A model generated the notes under the pieces. It was not told where the DNA came from. It was given only the letters and a program-made list of their open reading frames with translations, and did not search any database. The position numbers and the translations under genes were made by a program. Shown piece after piece: positions 8,227 through 15,998 of a stretch of DNA of 64,000 nucleotides. The stretch's first letter is position 1; each line of letters begins with the position of its first letter. Source of the stretch: Burkholderiaceae bacterium (GTDB lineage: Bacteria > Pseudomonadota > Gammaproteobacteria > Burkholderiales > Burkholderiaceae_E); contig JACKLP010000003.1 in the NCBI GenBank assembly GCA_024235875.1, forward strand, positions 124,001-188,000, given 5' to 3'.

Positions 8227-9891
8227 CTACGCGTCCTGCGCGCTCGCCCCTGCGCCCGCGCCCGGATCCTCGGACAACAGGGTTCGCAGCCGGCGCTTCT
8301 CGACCTTGCCGGTGCCGCTGACCGGCAGCGAATCGAAGAATACGATCCGATCGGGCATCCACCAGCTCGCGAGCAGAGGCGCCATGAACTCGCGCAGCGC
8401 CGGCTCGGTGAGCTCGGCACCCGGTCGACGCACCACGGCCAGCACCGGCCGTTCCTGCCACTTCGGATGCGCAACGCCCACGGCCGCCGCCTGCAGCACC
8501 GCCGGATGTCCGGTCGCGGCCGCCTCGAGTTGCAGGCTGCTGATCCATTCCCCGCCCGACTTGATCACGTCCTTGAGCCGATCGACGATCTCGACGCTGC
8601 CGTCGGGGAAGATCCGCGCCAGGTCACCGGTGTCGAGCCAGTCGCGTGGCGCGCCGGGCTCCTTCAGGTAAGCGCCGGCCACATAGGGCCCACGCGCGAG
8701 CAGCCGCCCGACCGACTGGCCGTCGCGCGGCAGTTCCGCGCCGGCGTCGTCGACGGTCTTGAGTCGGGTCAGGTAGTTGGTGCGGCCCTGTCGCTGCGCG
8801 ATCGGGGTCATGCCGTCGGTGTCATGGGCGCCGGGGGCCACCGTGGCCTTGGTCACGCCGAGCGCCTCGGTCATGCCCCAGGTCTGCGACACCTGCAGGC
8901 CGTAGCGCTGCCTGAGCGTGTCGACCATCGACGGCGGCGGGCGCGAGCCGGCGACCAGGGCCGCGCGCAGCTCGCCGAAGTCGCCTCCGGTCTGGTCCAG
9001 GTGATCGAGCAGCGTCATCCAGACCGTCGGCACGGCCGCGGCGATCGTGACCTGTTCGCCACGGACCAGCTCGAGGATCTTGTCGGGCTCGAAGGCGCGT
9101 CCGGGCAACACCAAGCGATGCCCGTTCATGGGCGCCGTGTACGGCATCTGCCAGCCATTGCCGTGAAACAGCGCGGCGATCGGCATCACGGCTTCGACGG
9201 AACCGGCGCGATAGCCGCCGATCATGTCGGCCAGGCTCATGCACATGGCGCTGAGCGTGGCCGAGCGGTGGCTGTAGGCGACCCCCTTGGGCTCGCCGGT
9301 GGTGCCCGAGGTGTAGCAGATCGTCGAGGCCAGGCGCTCGTCGAAGCTGGGCCACGCGAAGTCGTCGGCCTGGGCGGCAAGCAGTTCCTCGTAGAACAGC
9401 AGCCCGTCGAGCCCGGTGCCGGCCGCCTGCTCGCGCGTGCCCATGAACACATAGTGCTCGATGGCCGGCAGACGCGGCGCGATGCGCTCGGCGATCGGCA
9501 AGGTGGCGGCATCGATGAACAGCATGCGATCGCCACCGTCGGCCGCGATATAGGCGATCTGGTCCTCGAACAGCCGCGGGTTGATCGTGTGCAGCACCGC
9601 GCCCATGCCCGAGACGCCGTAGAAGAGCTCGAAATGCTCGTGCGTGTTCCAGGCCAGCGAGCCGATGCGCTCGGAGAGGCGGATGCCCAGGCCCGTGAGC
9701 GCGGCGGCCAGGCGCCGGCAACGCGCATGGGCATCGGCATAGGTGTAGCGATGGATCGTGCCATCGATGCGCCGCGCCACCACCTCGCGTGCCGGGTGGT
9801 TCGCGAGTGCGTGATCGAGCATCTCGGAGACCAGCAAGGGCACGTCCATGGTGGTGCCATAGAGCACATCCGGTGCCGCGTGCCCGGTCAT
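8227..9891 (-). CDS. AMP-forming fatty-acyl-CoA ligase (AlkK/DmdB-like)
   Basis: Activates a medium-chain or substituted fatty acid to its CoA ester. 554 aa; ATG 9891 preceded by GAGGAG. Motifs are YTSGTTGEPKG (about residue 195), QTWGMTEALG, LDTGDLARI, RLKDVIKSGGEW and the terminal SGTGKVEKRR containing the catalytic Lys. The opening MLDHALANHPAREVVARR is typical of the AlkK/3-methylmercaptopropionate-CoA ligase branch. It is divergent from two enoyl-CoA hydratase genes, with a regulon palindrome between them. A substrate released later in the pathway, such as a linear dicarboxylate half-acid, is possible. Confidence 0.85.
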   Translation of the reverse strand: MTGHAAPDVLYGTTMDVPLLVSEMLDHALANHPAREVVARRIDGTIHRYTYADAHARCRRLAAALTGLGIRLSERIGSLAWNTHEHFELFYGVSGMGAVLHTINPRLFEDQIAYIAADGGDRMLFIDAATLPIAERIAPRLPAIEHYVFMGTREQAAGTGLDGLLFYEELLAAQADDFAWPSFDERLASTICYTSGTTGEPKGVAYSHRSATLSAMCMSLADMIGGYRAGSVEAVMPIAALFHGNGWQMPYTAPMNGHRLVLPGRAFEPDKILELVRGEQVTIAAAVPTVWMTLLDHLDQTGGDFGELRAALVAGSRPPPSMVDTLRQRYGLQVSQTWGMTEALGVTKATVAPGAHDTDGMTPIAQRQGRTNYLTRLKTVDDAGAELPRDGQSVGRLLARGPYVAGAYLKEPGAPRDWLDTGDLARIFPDGSVEIVDRLKDVIKSGGEWISSLQLEAAATGHPAVLQAAAVGVAHPKWQERPVLAVVRRPGAELTEPALREFMAPLLASWWMPDRIVFFDSLPVSGTGKVEKRRLRTLLSEDPGAGAGASAQDA

Positions 9892-9916
9892 TCGTCGTCT
9901 CCTCGCCTACCAAGTC

Positions 9917-9935
9917 GTACGCATGCGCATGGTAC
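9917..9935. promoter_or_regulatory. Candidate regulon operator, site 3
   Basis: GTAC-N11-GTAC element with the inner palindrome TGCGCATGCG-like TACGCATGCGCA, between the divergent acyl-CoA ligase (minus) and hydratase operon (plus). It shares the GTACGC left arm and overall spacing with sites 1 and 4 but has CATG rather than CTAG at the centre, so it is the weakest of the six. Confidence 0.45.
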
Positions 9936-9982
9936 AGTGGTGGAGAAAATCCGGTCAACGCGACGCAGCACTGGAGGAGGCC

Positions 9983-10789
9983 ATGGACGAGAGGACCGAG
10001 GCCGGCGCGGCCATACGCGTCGAGGTCGATGACAGCGGCCTGGCAACGCTGACGCTGTCGCAGCCCGAGCGCGGCAATCCCATCGACGGCGATTTCTGCC
10101 GCGAGTTCAAGCAAGCCTTCCTGCGCCTGTGGGACACCGAGGGCCTGCGCGCCGTCTTGCTGCGCGCCGAAGGCAAGAACTTCAGCCTCGGCGGCGACGT
10201 CAAGCAGTTCTACGGCCAGCGCGAGAACCTGGCACCGCTGGTGCGCCAGTGGACCAGCGACCTGCACATGGGGCTGTCGCGCGCCTGGACGCTGCCGGTG
10301 CCGATCATCGCGCAGGTGCACGGCTATGCGATGGGGGGCTCGTGCGCGCTCGTGGCCGGCTGCGATGTCGTGGTCGCCGCGCGCTCGGCGAAGTTCGGCT
10401 CGGCCTTCTCGCAGCTCGGCTTTTCCTGCGACTCGGGCTCGAGCCCCACGCTCACGTTCCGGATGGGACCGGCGCGCGCGCGCCGCTTCGTGTTGCTGGC
10501 CGAGATGCTCTCGGCCGACGAAGCCCTGAGCGCCGGCCTGGCGGACCGGGTCGCCGACGACGACGCGCTCGAATCCACGGCGCTGGCGCTGGCACGGCAA
10601 CTCGCCGCCGGCCCCACGGTCGCGTACGGCGAGGTCAAGCGATTGTTCGCGCAGGCCGGCATGATGCAACTACAGGCCCAGCTCGAAGACGAGGCCATGA
10701 CGCTTGCGCGGGTGTCGGCCAGCCATGACGCCCGCGAAGGCGTGGCGGCCTTCGCCGAACGGCGCAAGCCGAAGTTCACCGGCCGATGA
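9983..10789 (+). CDS. Enoyl-CoA hydratase/isomerase family protein
   Basis: Crotonase-fold enzyme acting on an acyl-CoA, 268 aa. ATG 9983 sits 2 nt after a GGAGGAGG run, so the effective ribosome site is the left part of that run. The oxyanion-hole segments are FSLGGDVK and YAMGGSCAL. The usual first catalytic Glu position falls in FGSAFSQLGF and has no Glu; an acidic residue appears only as Asp in CDSGSS, as in PaaG-type isomerases. An isomerase or a hydratase of unusual type is therefore likelier than a textbook hydratase. It overlaps the next gene by 4 bp. Confidence 0.8.
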   Translation: MDERTEAGAAIRVEVDDSGLATLTLSQPERGNPIDGDFCREFKQAFLRLWDTEGLRAVLLRAEGKNFSLGGDVKQFYGQRENLAPLVRQWTSDLHMGLSRAWTLPVPIIAQVHGYAMGGSCALVAGCDVVVAARSAKFGSAFSQLGFSCDSGSSPTLTFRMGPARARRFVLLAEMLSADEALSAGLADRVADDDALESTALALARQLAAGPTVAYGEVKRLFAQAGMMQLQAQLEDEAMTLARVSASHDAREGVAAFAERRKPKFTGR

Positions 10790-11580
10790 GCACCGCGGCC
10801 GGCACGACGGCGGACGCGCCGATCCGCGTCGAACGAAACGCAGCCGACGGCTATGCGGTCATCACGATCGATGCGCCGGCCACGCATAACGCGCTCTCGA
10901 AACAGATGCGCGCCGATATCGCCAAGGCGACCGGATCGCTGGCTCGCGACGACGCGATCCGGGTCCTGATCCTCACCGCCGAGGGGCCCTTGTTCACCGC
11001 CGGGCTCGACCTCGACGAATGGACGGCCGACGAGGTCGCCGCCGGTGCCTTCGAGCTCGACCCGGTGCGCGCCCTGCGGGCCTATCCGGGGCCGGTGATC
11101 GGCGCGATCAACGGCCCGGCGATCACCGGCGGGTTCGAGATCTCGGTCGCCTGCGACGTGCTGATCGCGGCCGAGCGCGCGAGCTTCACCGACACCCATG
11201 CCCGGGTCGGATTGCTGCCGGGCTGGGGCCTGTCGGCGCGTCTGCCGCGGCTGATCGGCCTGCAACGCGCCAAGCTGCTGGCGTTCGGCGCGCAGCCCAT
11301 CTATGCCCGCACCGCGCTGGCCTGGGGCCTGGTGGCCGAGGTGGTGCCTAACGACGCGCTGATGCCGCGCGCCCGGGCGCTGGCCACGCAGATGGCCTCG
11401 GCGGATCCCGACACCCTGCGGGCCTACAAGCGCCTGCTCGACGACACCTCGCAGGCCACCCTGGGCGATGCCCTCGCGATCGAGCGCTCGCGTGCCTACG
11501 AGCACAACGCAAGGGTCGGCCGCGACGACGTGCTGGCGGCGCTGCAACGCATCCGCGAAAGCCGCCGTCGCCCGTCCTAG
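10786..11580 (+). CDS. Enoyl-CoA hydratase family protein
   Basis: Second crotonase-family gene of the operon, 264 aa, starting in an ATGA overlap with the first. Visible motifs are FTAGLDLDEW and PAITGGFEIS (oxyanion hole), then FTDTHARVGLLPGWGLSARLP, where the position of one catalytic Glu is changed. It could be the hydratase step (BadK-like) of cyclohexenecarboxyl-CoA degradation given the AliB-like dehydrogenase next door, but the sequence alone does not prove it. The C-terminus lacks the usual EKRxPxF tail. Confidence 0.8.
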   Translation: MSTAAGTTADAPIRVERNAADGYAVITIDAPATHNALSKQMRADIAKATGSLARDDAIRVLILTAEGPLFTAGLDLDEWTADEVAAGAFELDPVRALRAYPGPVIGAINGPAITGGFEISVACDVLIAAERASFTDTHARVGLLPGWGLSARLPRLIGLQRAKLLAFGAQPIYARTALAWGLVAEVVPNDALMPRARALATQMASADPDTLRAYKRLLDDTSQATLGDALAIERSRAYEHNARVGRDDVLAALQRIRESRRRPS

Positions 11581-11657
11581 AGCCCCGTCGTGCACGCATC
11601 ACTGGCGGGGCCCCTGGCAAGCTTCGGCCCATCGCGCCCCCTTCCGGGAGACCCGAC

Positions 11658-12809
11658 TTGATACTCAACGAAGACCAGCGCGCACTGCAGGAGACCGCAC
11701 GACGCTTTTCGCGCGAGCGCTTGCTGCCCCACTACCAGCAACGCGAGGCCGATGGCACGCTCGATCGTGCGCTATTGCGCGAGATGGGCGAGATGGGCCT
11801 GATCGGCATGGACTTCCCCGAGGCCTACGGCGGCCTCGGGCTCGACGGGGTCACGATCGGCGTGATCGCCGAGGAGATCGCCTATGGCGACTTCAACGTG
11901 AGCGCGGTGCCGGTCGGCGCTTCGCTGATGGGCGCGATCATCCTGCGACATGCGAGCGAGGCGGTGCGCGAGACCTGGATCCCGCGGATGATCCGCGGCG
12001 AGGTCGTCGTGGGCATCTGCGTGACCGAGCCGCGCGGCGGCTCCGATGCCGCCAACCTGCAATTGCGCGCGCGCCGTGATGGCGACCACTATGTGCTCAA
12101 TGGCGAGAAGACCTCGATCAGCTTCGCCGCCGAGGGCGACGCCTTCCTGGTGTTCGCCCGCACCGGCCAGCCCGACGAGGGTGCGCGCGGCGTGACCGCT
12201 TTGTTCGTGCCGGGCGACGCGCCGGGCCTGCGGCGCACCCGCTTCGACGACGTCGGCAGTCACATCGTGGGGCGCGGCTCGGTGTTCTTCGACGACGTGC
12301 GCGTGCCCATCGAGAACCGCCTCGGCGACGAAGGGCGCGGGTTCTCGCAGGTGATGCAGGGCTTCGACTACAGCCGCGCGCTGATCGCCCTGCAATGCGT
12401 GGGCGCCGCCCAGGCCTCGCTCGACGAAGCCTGGGCCTATACGCGCGAGCGCGAGGCCTTTGGCCGGCCGATCGCGCAGTTCCAGGGCGTGAGCTTCCCG
12501 CTCGCCGAGGGCGATTCGATGATCGCGGCGATCCGCCAGCTCTCGTTGCACGCGCTGGCGCTGCGCGACGCCGGCCTGCCGCACACGGCCGAGGCCGCGA
12601 TGGTCAAGTGGATGGGGCCCAAGACCGCGTTCGACGTGATCCACCAGTGCCTGCTCACGATGGGCCACTACGGTTGGACCAAGGAGACCCCGCACCAGCA
12701 GCGCCTGCGCGACGTGATGGGGCTCGAGATCGGCGACGGCACGGCCGGCGTGATGAAGCTGATCATCGCGCGCGAGCGTGTCGGCCGTTGTGCCGTGCAA
12801 TACCTCTGA
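11658..12809 (+). CDS. Acyl-CoA dehydrogenase, cyclohexanecarboxyl-CoA dehydrogenase (AliB)-like
   Basis: FAD-dependent alpha,beta-desaturation of an acyl-CoA. 383 aa; start TTG 11658 after CGGGAGACCCGAC. Motifs are CVTEPRGGSDAAN (flavin/substrate loop), the FVRTRFDD-type beta domain, and REREAFGRPIAQFQ. At the site where short/medium-chain enzymes have the catalytic Glu (EGT), this protein reads IGDGTAG, so Asp replaces Glu. That substitution and the context of BadH/BadI homologues point to the cyclic-acyl-CoA branch (AliB). It is followed after 17 bp by an SDR in the same transcript. Confidence 0.75.
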   Translation: MILNEDQRALQETARRFSRERLLPHYQQREADGTLDRALLREMGEMGLIGMDFPEAYGGLGLDGVTIGVIAEEIAYGDFNVSAVPVGASLMGAIILRHASEAVRETWIPRMIRGEVVVGICVTEPRGGSDAANLQLRARRDGDHYVLNGEKTSISFAAEGDAFLVFARTGQPDEGARGVTALFVPGDAPGLRRTRFDDVGSHIVGRGSVFFDDVRVPIENRLGDEGRGFSQVMQGFDYSRALIALQCVGAAQASLDEAWAYTREREAFGRPIAQFQGVSFPLAEGDSMIAAIRQLSLHALALRDAGLPHTAEAAMVKWMGPKTAFDVIHQCLLTMGHYGWTKETPHQQRLRDVMGLEIGDGTAGVMKLIIARERVGRCAVQYL

Positions 12810-12826
12810 GCCCCCCGGAGCCGCGC

Positions 12827-13696
12827 ATGTCCTACCGATCGTTGTTTCGTCCGGACGCATTCGCACAGAAGGTCGTCATCGTCACCGGTGCCGGCAGCGG
12901 CATCGGGCGCTGCACCGCGCATGAACTCGCGGCGCTTGGCGCCCGGGTCGTGCTGGTGGGCCGCACCGCGTCCAAGCTTGAACGCGTGGCCGCCGAGATC
13001 GCCGAGGACGGCGGCCTCGCCGATGCGCGGGCCTGCGACATCCGCGACGAGGCCGCGGTCGCCGCGACGATCGATCGGGTCCTCGCCGCCCATGGCCGCC
13101 TCGACGGCCTGGTCAACAACGCCGGCGGCCAGTACCGATCACCGGCGCGCGACATCGCCACCAAGGGCTTCGAGGCCGTGGTGCGCAATAACCTGACCGG
13201 CGGATTCATCTTCATGCGCGAGGCCTACACGCGCTGGATGGAGGCTCATGGCGGCGCGATCGTGAACATCATTGCCGACATCTGGCATGGCTGGCCCGAC
13301 TTCGCGCATTCGGCCGCCGCGCGCGGCGGGATGCTCACGCTGACCGAGACGCTGGCCTGCGAATGGGCGGCTGCCGGCGTGCGCCTGAATGCGGTGGCAC
13401 CCGGCGGCATCGTATCGAGCGGCTTCGACACCTATCCACCCGAGCAGCAGCAAAAGCTGCTGCGCTATGTCGACAGCGTGCCGCTGGGGCGTTTCGGCAC
13501 CGAGTCCGAGGTCTCGGCCGCGATCGTGTTCCTGCTCTCGCCGGCGGCCGCCTACATCACCGGCTCTTGTATCCGGGTCGACGGCGGTACGCCCAATGCG
13601 CGCCAGCAGACCTGGGATATCCAGCCCACTTCGCGCAACGCGCCGTTCAACGGTTTTCATCGCGCGGTCGCGCCCAGGCTGCTCGGCGGCGACTGA
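12827..13696 (+). CDS. SDR, trans-2-enoyl-CoA reductase (PECR)-like
   Basis: 289 aa Rossmann-fold protein, ATG 12827. It has TGAGSGIG (residues 20-27), NNAGG, and GGTPNAR near the end. The classical YxxxK is absent: the aligned stretch reads AHSAAARGGM, with His for Tyr and Arg for Lys. The same HSxAARxG pattern occurs in peroxisomal trans-2-enoyl-CoA reductases, so it probably reduces or binds an unsaturated acyl-CoA. It is encoded immediately after the AliB-like dehydrogenase and ends 12 bp from the convergent MarR gene. Confidence 0.78.
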   Translation: MSYRSLFRPDAFAQKVVIVTGAGSGIGRCTAHELAALGARVVLVGRTASKLERVAAEIAEDGGLADARACDIRDEAAVAATIDRVLAAHGRLDGLVNNAGGQYRSPARDIATKGFEAVVRNNLTGGFIFMREAYTRWMEAHGGAIVNIIADIWHGWPDFAHSAAARGGMLTLTETLACEWAAAGVRLNAVAPGGIVSSGFDTYPPEQQQKLLRYVDSVPLGRFGTESEVSAAIVFLLSPAAAYITGSCIRVDGGTPNARQQTWDIQPTSRNAPFNGFHRAVAPRLLGGD

Positions 13697-13708
13697 GCGC
13701 GAGCGCGC

Positions 13709-14173
13709 TCAGGCTTCGGTGTCGCGCAGGTAGCCGAGCAGGTTGTCCTTCATCACATGGAGCGATCGCGCGGTGGTCTCGAGCGCGTTGTCCGAGAGGT
13801 CGGCGAGGATCTGCTGGTTGAACTCGTGATTGATCTTGCGCATCTTCTGGACCAGCCGCTTGCTTCGCGGTTGCAGGAAGATTCGCTTGACCCGCCGATC
13901 CGACGGGTCGGGCTCGCGGCGCACGAAGCCGGCGCGCTCGAGCCGGTCGATCAGCCCGCCCATCGCCACCTTGCCCACGTCGAGTTCCTCGGCCAGCCGG
14001 GTCTGGGTCATGCCGTCCTCGCGCGACAGATAGGCCAGCACCCACCATTGCGAGCGCGTCACGTTCAGGGGCTTGATGCAGCGGTCGAACGCGCTGCGCC
14101 GCAGCCGCGACACGTCGTGGATCAGGTAGCCCAGGTGCAGCTCCCAGTCGATGGTGTGAAGTTTCTTCGGCAT
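13709..14173 (-). CDS. MarR-family transcriptional regulator, candidate BadR counterpart
   Basis: 154 aa winged-helix repressor, ATG 14173. The DNA-binding part includes TRSQWWVLAYLSREDGM, the recognition helix LAEELDVGKVAMGGLIDRLE and the wing RREPDPSDRRVKRIFL. It is divergent from the BadH-like gene, and the intergenic DNA holds the best copy of the palindrome that recurs at six promoters. In Rhodopseudomonas palustris a MarR protein, BadR, represses cyclohexanecarboxylate genes and is released by 2-ketocyclohexanecarboxyl-CoA. The gene content here makes an equivalent role likely (inference). Confidence 0.88.
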   Translation of the reverse strand: MPKKLHTIDWELHLGYLIHDVSRLRRSAFDRCIKPLNVTRSQWWVLAYLSREDGMTQTRLAEELDVGKVAMGGLIDRLERAGFVRREPDPSDRRVKRIFLQPRSKRLVQKMRKINHEFNQQILADLSDNALETTARSLHVMKDNLLGYLRDTEA

Positions 14174-14317
14174 GCGCTCCCAGGTGCCCTGTGGCGGTGC
14201 AAGACGTATCGCCGCCGGTCGGCCGGCGTGGTGGCGGCCCTGTCCCACCGGCACCGCGCCCGAGTTTACACCGCGCCCGACGTCGATTCGCTCGACCCGG
14301 AAACCCCTTTCCAGTCG

Positions 14318-14335
14318 GTACGCTAGTGTATGATC
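14318..14335. promoter_or_regulatory. Candidate regulon operator, site 4 (best copy)
   Basis: GTACGCTAGTGTATGATC contains the near-perfect 12-bp dyad TACGCTAGTGTA centred on CTAG. It lies 34 bp before the BadH-like start and overlaps a -10-like TATGAT (14329-14334). It is divergent from the MarR gene, fitting autoregulation plus repression of badH-badI. Confidence 0.65.
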
Positions 14336-14368
14336 TGCCAGGTAAAAGTACAGCAATCCGGAGGAGAC

Positions 14369-15139
14369 ATGCGAGGGCTTCAAGGCAAGCGCGCCATCGT
14401 CACCGGCGGCGGCAGCGGAATCGGCCAGGCGATCTGCGAGCGCCTGGGCAAGGAAGGCATCCACGTCGGCGTGTTCGACATTCGCCTCGACGCGGCCGAG
14501 CAGACCGCGCAGGCCATCGTCGGGGCCGGTGGCCAGGCCAGTGCGATCGAATGCGACATCACCGATTACGACCTCGTGCGCGCCGCGGTGGCCCGCTTCG
14601 AGGAAATGGCGGGCGGTCCGACCGACATCCTCGTGAACAACGCCGGCTGGGACACCCCTATACCCTTCCTGAAGACCGACCCGGCGTTCTGGAACAAGGT
14701 CATCTCGATCAACTGGTACGGGCCGCTGCACATGACCCATGCGGTCGCGCAGGGCATGGCGGCGCGCGGCGGCGGGCGCATCATCAATATCGCGTCCGAC
14801 GCCGGCCGCGTGGGTTCGACCGGCGAGGTCGTCTATTCGGGCTGCAAGGGCGGCACGATCGCGTTCGCCAAGGCGCTGGCGCGCGAGCTCGCGCGCAGCA
14901 ACGTCCTGATCAACACCATCTGCCCGGGCCCCACCGACACACCCGCGATGGCCGCCTTCGTGGGTACCGGCGAGCGGGGCCAGAAGATCCGCGACGCGAT
15001 GGTCCGCGGCGTGCCGCTCGGGCGCATCGGCTCGCCCGACGACTACCCCGGCCTGGTCGCCTTCCTGGCCAGCGACGATGCCGCCTTCATGACCGGCCAG
15101 ACCATCAGCGTCTCGGGCGGTCTCACCATGCACGGATGA
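14369..15139 (+). CDS. badH: 2-hydroxycyclohexanecarboxyl-CoA dehydrogenase (BadH-like SDR)
   Basis: Oxidises 2-hydroxycyclohexanecarboxyl-CoA (or a substituted analogue) to the 2-keto ester. 256 aa; ATG 14369 with GGAGGAGAC just upstream. Features are TGGGSGIG (12-19), NNAGWD (90-95), catalytic Ser143 with Tyr156 and Lys160 in VYSGCK, and the ending TISVSGGLTMHG. The whole pattern (NNAGWD, ASDAGRVGS, CPGPTDT, SGGLTM) closely follows BadH as I remember it. The BadI homologue follows after 8 bp, giving the two consecutive reactions of ring opening. Substrate substitution pattern unknown. Confidence 0.82.
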   Translation: MRGLQGKRAIVTGGGSGIGQAICERLGKEGIHVGVFDIRLDAAEQTAQAIVGAGGQASAIECDITDYDLVRAAVARFEEMAGGPTDILVNNAGWDTPIPFLKTDPAFWNKVISINWYGPLHMTHAVAQGMAARGGGRIINIASDAGRVGSTGEVVYSGCKGGTIAFAKALARELARSNVLINTICPGPTDTPAMAAFVGTGERGQKIRDAMVRGVPLGRIGSPDDYPGLVAFLASDDAAFMTGQTISVSGGLTMHG

Positions 15140-15147
15140 GGAAAGCG

Positions 15148-15945
15148 ATGAGCAGCGAATTCACCGACATCACCTACGAGGTCCGCGACGGCGTCGTCCG
15201 GATCACGATCAACCGTCCGGATGTCTACAACGCCTTCCGGCTCACCACGGTCGAGGAACTGATCACCGCGTTCACGCGCGCCGACGGCGAGAAGTCGGCC
15301 AACGTGGTGGTGTTCACCGGCGCCGGCGAGAAGGCCTTTTGCACCGGCGGCGACCAGAAGTCGCACCTCAGTGAAGACGGGCTCTACGGCCCGCGCGGCA
15401 CTGTGGGCCTGCCGATCGAGGAGCTGCAGACCGCGATCCGCGACCTGCGCAAGGTCTCGATCGCGCGGGTGCAAGGCTATGCGATCGGCGGCGGCAATGT
15501 CTTTGCCACCATCTGCGACATCACGATCGCCTCCGAGAAGGCCGTGTTCGGCCAGGTGGGCCCGAGCGTCGGTTCGGTCGACCCCGGCTGGGGCACGGCT
15601 TATCTCGCGCGCATCGTCGGCGAGAAGAAGGCGCGCGAGATGTGGTTCACCTGCCGGCGCTACAAGGCGGCCGAGGCCGAGGCGATGGGGCTGGTGAACA
15701 AGGTCGTGCCGCATGCCGAGCTCGATGCCGAGGTCGACCGCTGGTGCGCCGACATCAACAACATGAGCCCGACCGCGCTCACGATCGCCAAGCGCTCGTT
15801 CAATGCCGACACCGAGTCGATCCGCGGCATCAGCTTCATGGGCATCCAGACGGTCAAGCACTACTACCAGACCGAGGAATCCAAGGAGGGCGTACGTGCG
15901 TTCAACGAGAAGCGCAAGCCCGACTTCAAGCGCTACGCGAGCTGA
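15148..15945 (+). CDS. badI: 2-ketocyclohexanecarboxyl-CoA hydrolase (BadI-like)
   Basis: Crotonase-fold hydrolase that opens a 2-ketocyclohexanecarboxyl-CoA ring to a pimeloyl-CoA. 265 aa. It has the MenB/BadI-specific features CTGGDQ (65-70), RGTVGLPIEELQTAIRD, YAIGGGNVFATICD and FGQVGPSVGSVDPGWGT, where Asp145 occupies the MenB/BadI catalytic region. The tail is NEKRKPDF. The match to BadI extends over the whole protein. The position directly after the BadH-like gene makes this the strongest functional call in the window. A ring-substituted substrate would yield a substituted pimeloyl-CoA. Confidence 0.85.
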   Translation: MSSEFTDITYEVRDGVVRITINRPDVYNAFRLTTVEELITAFTRADGEKSANVVVFTGAGEKAFCTGGDQKSHLSEDGLYGPRGTVGLPIEELQTAIRDLRKVSIARVQGYAIGGGNVFATICDITIASEKAVFGQVGPSVGSVDPGWGTAYLARIVGEKKAREMWFTCRRYKAAEAEAMGLVNKVVPHAELDAEVDRWCADINNMSPTALTIAKRSFNADTESIRGISFMGIQTVKHYYQTEESKEGVRAFNEKRKPDFKRYAS

Positions 15946-15998
15946 GCTCGGAACCCATTCCACGGGCGGGGCAACCCGCCCGACGGGGAGGATGCTGC

